NCBI GenBank assembly: GCA_905221605.1
Contig: CAJNDS010002767.1
Coordinates: forward strand, 1 to 47,500
Origin: Symbiodinium natans
Lineage: Eukaryota; Sar; Dinophyceae; Suessiales; Symbiodiniaceae
Direction of reading: 5' to 3'
DNA: 47,500 nt
Shown: positions 42,869-47,500 of the stretch, piece after piece
Numbering within the stretch: position 1 is the stretch's first letter
How the letters are laid out: every line of letters begins with the position of its first letter
Translations under genes and position numbers: made by a program
Notes under the pieces: generated by a model
The model's database searches: none
Told to the model about the DNA's origin: nothing
What the model saw: only the letters and a program-made list of their open reading frames with translations

Positions 42869-43143
42869 TGGCCGACTTGGTTGCAGCTTCTGCTGCTTCT
42901 GCAGGGCACATTGAAACTTGTCGTAAGCGCAGGCCACGCATGCAATCGAAACGAAACTACCCTGTGGTGGCAGGCAGCCGCACAAGAACTCGAGCAAAAC
43001 GCACTTTTAGGGATGCGGAGGCCAAAGGAAGGCCTACATCCCTTACCCGGGTCAAGAGTGGCTCTCTGCTGCGGCAGGGCTTTGCTTTGCAAACTGGGGC
43101 GGATTCAGACACCCGCGACTGCCGAAATCTCAAGCCATGTTGA
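42869..43143 (+). CDS. Plus-strand exon, basic protein segment
   Basis: After CAACTTACAG a 91-codon frame reads ADLVAASAASAGHIETCRKR, then TRTRAKRTFRDAEAKGRP and KSGSLLRQGFALQTGADSD to a TGA. It is strongly basic in the middle. No domain is recognised. Overlapping minus frames are shorter. Confidence 0.35.
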
Positions 43144-43367
43144 CTCATGTTGACCATCTCCAACTAACCGTGAGTCGTGAATTCTACTGACCATGGCTTC
43201 AGATGTTGGAATCTCCGAGTCTCTTTGCTCTTTTTGATGGGTTAGCACGGTGCAGGTTGGGGGTGAAAGCGGGCTCCAAGCGGCTCATGGTTCGGCAGTC
43301 GTGTAAGTGAGTTGCCACAATATGTATGTCCCCAGGGTCCTCCTCTGCACTGCTGGGCCTCTGAACT

Positions 43368-43990
43368 TTGCATTTCTTGCCTCAACTTGTTTGGCACCAC
43401 GGAGTTTGTAGGAAGCCAAATGAAGTAGCTCACCGGTCCCGAGACGAGTGTTGTGTGGAGTTAGGTTTGGTTACAACTCGTTTTCAGTGGCGATTTCGTC
43501 ACAAGCTTTGGGGCACTTGGGGAGTTCAGGAGGGCAGTGGCTACTGTCCTCTGCACAACCAGGTGTTATCATGGTTTAGGAGTACATCATGACAGAGTGG
43601 CCCGTTCAGGAGACTGTAACCTGCTGTATGCATCATCCCTTCTTATCCTGTATGAGTGCAAGTTTCGCCTGACGCATCACTCCTCTTGCTCTGAAACCCG
43701 AAACCCTAGCTCCCAATAAGCGCTGCAAACCCTACGGTAAGCATCACAGGGATAAAGTCTCCCCGTCTCCCCACCTCCCGACACTAAAGGCGAAAGGAAG
43801 GGACAATTCGCTGCCACTGATATAGTGAATGAAGCCTCATGAAGCCTCCGACTCATTCCGACTCGACCCATGCAGCTCTTAAGCTCGCAGAGCGGACCCT
43901 GGAGGCCGCGGCGCAGCGGTGCGTGCAGGGCCCATCATCGTCATCTACGACAGCTGGCCCCGGCAACTCCAGCAGGGCGTGCTCCTCTAG
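43368..43990 (+). CDS. Plus-strand exon candidates
   Basis: The frame 43368-43592 reads FLPQLVWHHGVCRKPNEVAH and RFRHKLWGTWGVQEGSGY to a TAG. A second block (about 43891-43990) has very G/C-rich third positions and reads AAVRAGPIIVIYDSWPRQLQ, then QGVLL and TAG, although another frame over the same bases is also open. No function can be given. Confidence 0.25.
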
Positions 43991-44438
43991 GTTCATGTCA
44001 TTTCATGTCTCGTCAGAAAAGAAGCTCAAGCCTACTTTACATGGTAATGGACGTTCTCTGCCAAACCGACCCTTAAGACCCCGAAATGCGCGGATCTTCA
44101 TGCTTTCGCGCAGAGTTGAAGAGTTGAAGGAGGCTAGGCATGGCTAGGCATGGCCAGAAGTGGGTACTCTTAAGAGTTGGTACTCTTTAGTGCATTCTTC
44201 TTGTTCCTGCTAGAGGCGCCCATGATGGTCTGTTATGAGTTCTCCAAGATCTGGGACACGTCGTGCGTCGCAGCTTCTTGGACTGTGCCATGATTATTGC
44301 TCCAAGATCCCCGTGTGGACGCAAAGCATGGATCACCCGACTGAATTGGACCGGTGCAACTTGGCGGAACCCTATCTTAGACCTTTTCGGGTGGGTCCAT
44401 CTCTTGGATCCAGCCGGGGGTCTGGACAAGTGCCATAG

Positions 44439-45155
44439 AATGGCTGCCAGGCAGTAGCCTGTCACACGGCCACCTTGCCAGCAAGAGCTGATCTTGCGGG
44501 CCTGGCTAGATTCATGCCCTTCATGGAATCGAAAGCGAGGGAACACTTCCAATCCATACACTTCGACGCTTCTCGTACACGTATAAAAAAATCTCTGGCA
44601 GCTGCGCTGCGCTTTCAGAAGGAAGGTCCAAGCAGCACTACCCGGCCTGCCTATCACTTGATTCCTGAGTGCTCACACAGTGCAACGCCAGTGCCGCTGC
44701 TGCATGGACTTCTGCCAAAGGGGGGTTGGCACTAAGAACTGGCCAAGCCTGCTACGGTGAATCTGCTGGCAGAGGCAACGGGTCCAGCAAAACTACACGT
44801 GATTGGACTTGTGACCAGCGTGTTTCTTACGGCCTCAACTTGGTATTCGGCTGGGGGTTGTTTCAGCGCCAATGCCCAAGTGAACAGAAACTGCCTACTC
44901 GTTGAACGCCTTAACTTCATTTTGGCACAATCTCACGGAAAGCAGGATGGCTTGGGCTCTTTAGTCATCCGGACTGCTTCCGGGCTTGGAGCTGTGCAGA
45001 GTTTCTGGGACGGACGGGTCGAACAATGGAGCTTTGCCAGGGTCTCTTCTCGGGAACCGGACGATATGCTAACAGAGCGCAATTGTAAATTTTGCATTAT
45101 CTGTCCTTGCGATCGTGTTGCAGGATATCTAAGGCCATCCGAGCTTGGAGCCTGA
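44439..45155 (+). CDS. Long plus frame broken by one TAA
   Basis: One frame is open from 44439 to a TGA at 45153-45155 except for a single TAA at 44733-44735. Before it: ARADLAGLARFMPFMESKAR, FDASRTRIKKSLAAALRFQK, ending PKGGWH. After it: ELAKPATVNLLAEATGPAKL, LVERLNFILAQSHGKQDGLG, NCKFCIICPCDRVAGYLRPS. Together this is about 238 codons, long for this window. The TAA may lie in an intron, be a pseudogene lesion, a sequence error, or end one of two unrelated exons. The CxxCxxCPC-like cluster (CKFCIICPC) could bind metal. A second plus frame over 44669-44905 competes. Family unknown. Confidence 0.38.
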
Positions 45156-45193
45156 AGAAGGGTGTATGGTTTCTTTGAAACTTTGGGCGCTTT

Positions 45194-45609
45194 GTGTCTC
45201 GGGTTCAAAGTCGACAGGTTTTGCTGTTTAGGGGGGTGTGCAGACCTGCGGCGGACCCCTCAGCAGTGCCAGCATTCTTCCATCGCTTTGAACTCCCTAA
45301 ACCACAGGTCATCAGACCACCAGCTGCAGCACATGAAAAGCCAGGAGACAAAGAGTGTCAATTCCATCGATTCTTGCTGGTGATCCTCAAGAGAGCTCGA
45401 ACTCCGTCCTGAACTTCTTGTCTTGCACCCTTGAGAAAAGATGACATGACTCCAAAGTCTGATACTAAAGCAAGTGCAGCCGAAGGCATCGGCAACAGCT
45501 GCGACGGCTGATTGAAGTGCCCGGACGAAAGGCTTCGGCTGTCAGATATGGCTTTAGTCGATACAGCAATTATCAAGCCTTGAATAGTAGAGGTACCGAG
45601 AACTATTGA
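45194..45609 (+). CDS. Plus-strand exon candidates
   Basis: The first block (45194-45412) reads FFHRFELPKPQVIRPPAAAH, then EKPGDKECQFHRFLLVILK, to a TGA. The second (about 45484-45609) reads RHRQQLRRLIEVPGRKASAV, then YGFSRYSNYQALNSRG, to a TGA. Both are basic and soluble. A minus frame overlaps 45358-45684. No family is recognised. Confidence 0.28.
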
Positions 45610-45796
45610 AACCAATTCTCCAAGTAAGAAGGTGCAGGGCCAGAGAGGCGGTCCATTATGGGCGCATTTGAGGACCATCATCATAATTCAGAAAGGGGAG
45701 GGAAAGTACAAGTATGACAAGCCCATGGAAAAACTTCCACACCATGCGGTCCACTGCCCTCAACCCTAAGCCCGAATACGTGGATGGCAGAGCTTC

Positions 45797-46362
45797 TTGG
45801 GTTCGCAGATGTGCAAGTGCATGTTCAGTATCAAACCAAAACCGTTTCTAGTTGTTGAATCTAGCACTCGATCCGACTGCACACTTCCAAGAGTTCTGCA
45901 TGCGACTTTAAGTACCGGGCTTCAGAAAGCTTTTAATGTTAGGAGGTTAATGCATGAGCCTGAGCGCCACTTGATCTAGCTGCTAGCTAGCTCGAAGTGT
46001 GCACTCGAAACTCCAAGCCCTGGCCAAGCCCTGAGCCTCAAGCCTCAAACCCTGCCGCGACTGGAAAGGCAAAGCAACACTCCAGAGCACTGAAGCCCAA
46101 AACGAAATCCGATTCATGTACATGCTAAAGCTAGAGCCCTGCAGCAGTGGGTGCGCTGTCCAGGGCACACAACCAGTGGTCAACTGAAGACATCAGATTC
46201 CAGCTGCGCCAACTACGACTCAGTTCCCTTCGCGAGATACAATGCAATCCTGCCATGCAAGCCAAGCAAACCTGCGCTCCACCTTCAGCAACAACCGGAA
46301 CTGCAATCCGAACACACCCCTACAGCTGTAAAATGTCTGAAGCAACCTATCCAGCTTGGTAA
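45797..46362 (+). CDS. Plus-strand exon candidates
   Basis: The first frame (45797-45979) reads CKCMFSIKPKPFLVVESSTR and GLQKAFNVRRLMHEPERHL to a TAG. The second (46147-46362) reads SRAHNQWSTEDIRFQLRQLR, then LSSLREIQCNPAMQAKQTC, to a TAA. Codon bias is weak, so coding is only suggested by composition. Confidence 0.25.
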
Positions 46363-47191
46363 AGAGGTGCTTTCCTTGAGGCCCAAGGAATCGGGGGCTG
46401 TAAGCCATTCTTGAACAAGACGAGGAAGGCAAAAGATCGGGCTAGGGGCAAACTTTGAGGAAAATCGCAACAACCCTGCCTGGATCCTTATTACAACCCC
46501 TCCGCAGACCAGCAGGCAGGATGCAACATCCACAGGCTGTGCTGGCTCGTGGCCAGCATTGCTTGGCGTCTTCTTGAGGCGCGCCACCAGATTATATAGG
46601 GTTCAGGGTCGAGGTTTTGGCTTGTAGTATTATCGTGACTTATGTGGTCACCTGGTCACCGAACCGGGATGTCACGATTTCGAGATTTAGTCGGCTCACA
46701 CCAATTACAAGCGCAATAGGGCATGAACCAGCACTCAAACACACTCGGTACAGATGGAAGATGCACAGAGATCCACATCGTAAAGAGGGAGCTCCGTGCT
46801 CGCGTGAATTCGGATGGAAACTAACATCATTGCTGCTGTAATCCTCAGAGCATAAGCTGGCTAGGATCATGTTGTATGATCTTCTTGCTGGGATCGCTGC
46901 TCCGAAAGGGTCAGCCACCAACCACCGTCTCAACTAAACTCCCAGTGTGCTTCCCAAAGACCTCGGCCCTGCAAAGAGCACCCCTTTTTCTTCTTCAAAC
47001 AGGTCGCAGTGGCTTGGGTCACTGTCATACGCGGGTGCTCAAACACAAGAAAACAGCATGGAAAGCCGTGAAAAGCCTATGACTTTGGGCTAACTTAGAT
47101 GTAGGCAGTAGCGAAGCAGCCCCTCGAGAGTCCAGCATTCCCAGTGCCTTCCTCTTGCTCTGGCTTATTGACACAGGCTTGCCCAATGGGC
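46363..47191. other. No supported gene; probable 3' flanks
   Basis: Frames on both strands are short and ambiguous. If the genes to the left read plus and the phosphatase to the right reads minus, this is a convergent intergenic region holding two 3' ends. Confidence 0.35.
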
Positions 47192-47500
47192 TCAGACCTT
47201 CACAACCATCCCAACCACCACGGTGATGTCATCCATCTTGCCGCCCATGTGCCTGGGCGACGACTTCTCGTCTCAGCGCCTATGCACGCGTGCACAACTC
47301 TTAGGGCAGTGAAGTCACCAAGCCTAATGAGACGGAGTTCCTGAGTAGGCACGGGTCTCTTGGTTTTTGGGTAACCCGAGGTTGCTGTTTTAGGGTTCAC
47401 AGACCCTTGGCGCACGGCTGGAGTCCGGCGCTGCGCGCGCAGTGACCAAAGGGAGTCTTCGCCGAAGTGTCCTGCCACTTGCGGTACCAAGCCTTAAGCG
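47192..47500 (-). CDS. PP2C-type protein phosphatase, C-terminal exons (partial)
   Basis: The last exon (47271-47192) reads DEKSSPRHMGGKMDDITVVV, then GMVVKV and a TGA. GGKMDDITVVV matches the conserved C-terminal motif of the PPM/PP2C family, in which the Asp of the DD pair helps bind catalytic Mg/Mn. The exon before it (47405 to beyond 47500) reads AWYRKWQDTSAKTPFGHCAR, then SAGLQPCAK, resembling the TPFA...AR segment ahead of that motif in PPTC7-like members. A GT donor at 47404 and AG acceptor at 47272 join them in phase (CAK-D-EKSS) over 133 bases. These enzymes remove phosphate from Ser/Thr. The catalytic N-terminal part lies outside the window, so activity and location cannot be judged. 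Minus strand, unlike the plus-reading stretch to its left. Confidence 0.72.

Noticed and set aside
1-47500. Dinoflagellate spliced-leader gene or its relic at gene 5' ends
   Set aside because: I looked for TTTGGCTCAAG-type cores near likely starts and saw no convincing match. Short partial matches such as TTGGCTCAA near 32104 lack the rest of the leader.
1-47500. Bacterial-type features (ribosome binding sites, rho-independent terminators, CRISPR arrays, insertion sequences with transposase)
   Set aside because: None was seen. The regularly repeated units at 24.9-25.4 kb are a degenerate minisatellite without distinct spacers, so not CRISPR.

Overview
The window looks like the left end of a nuclear chromosome (or a scaffold reaching a telomere) from a dinoflagellate, most likely a Symbiodiniaceae-type alga. 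Three things suggest this. (1) It opens with C-rich telomere repeats (CCCCTAAA, then CCCTAAA, CCCTAAG and CCCTCTAAA) in the orientation expected at a left end; TTTAGGG-type telomeres are known from dinoflagellates and plants. (2) A multi-exon gene at 1.25-3.7 kb repeats WERF and ALHx..NRF motifs, a fascin-like beta-trefoil style I associate from memory with dinoflagellate proteins. (3) Coding stretches are short, split by GT-AG and apparently GC-AG introns with AG|G acceptors, and there are no bacterial-type operons or long ORFs. The species is not determined.

Layout. 0-0.63 kb: telomere-type repeats, ending in a short block of opposite orientation. 0.63-24 kb: coding-like exon blocks, nearly all on the minus strand and so pointing toward the telomere: the fascin-like gene (1.3-3.7 kb), a gene of unknown function with a GC-AG intron (7.3-9.1 kb), a possible coiled-coil gene (13.6-15.9 kb) and several other unknown minus-strand models up to 24 kb. 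24.8-25.4 kb: an inverted-repeat-bounded element filled with a minisatellite. 26.8-29.15 kb: a gene-poor island with AT microsatellites, C-runs, degenerate telomere-like DNA, a 17-bp perfect hairpin, a long inverted repeat and a ~400-bp polypurine tract. 30.6-38.1 kb: more minus-strand exon blocks, ending with a compact two-exon gene for a small secreted-looking protein (37.66-38.13 kb). 36.4-36.65 kb: C/G homopolymers bracketing a telomere-like tract. 39.2-46.4 kb: coding-like blocks read better on the plus strand, so a divergent strand switch probably lies near 38.1-39.2 kb. 47.19-47.5 kb: the C-terminal exons of a PP2C-type protein phosphatase on the minus strand, cut by the window edge.

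Only the fascin-like gene and the PP2C end are assigned to a family by motif. The other gene entries rest on open frame, codon third-position bias, charged-residue content and plausible splice sites. Several are probably right in strand but wrong in exact borders, and some may be chance. No tRNA, rRNA, spliced-leader gene or CRISPR was seen, and no promoter could be recognised. No metabolic pathway or operon-like cooperation between genes can be inferred.
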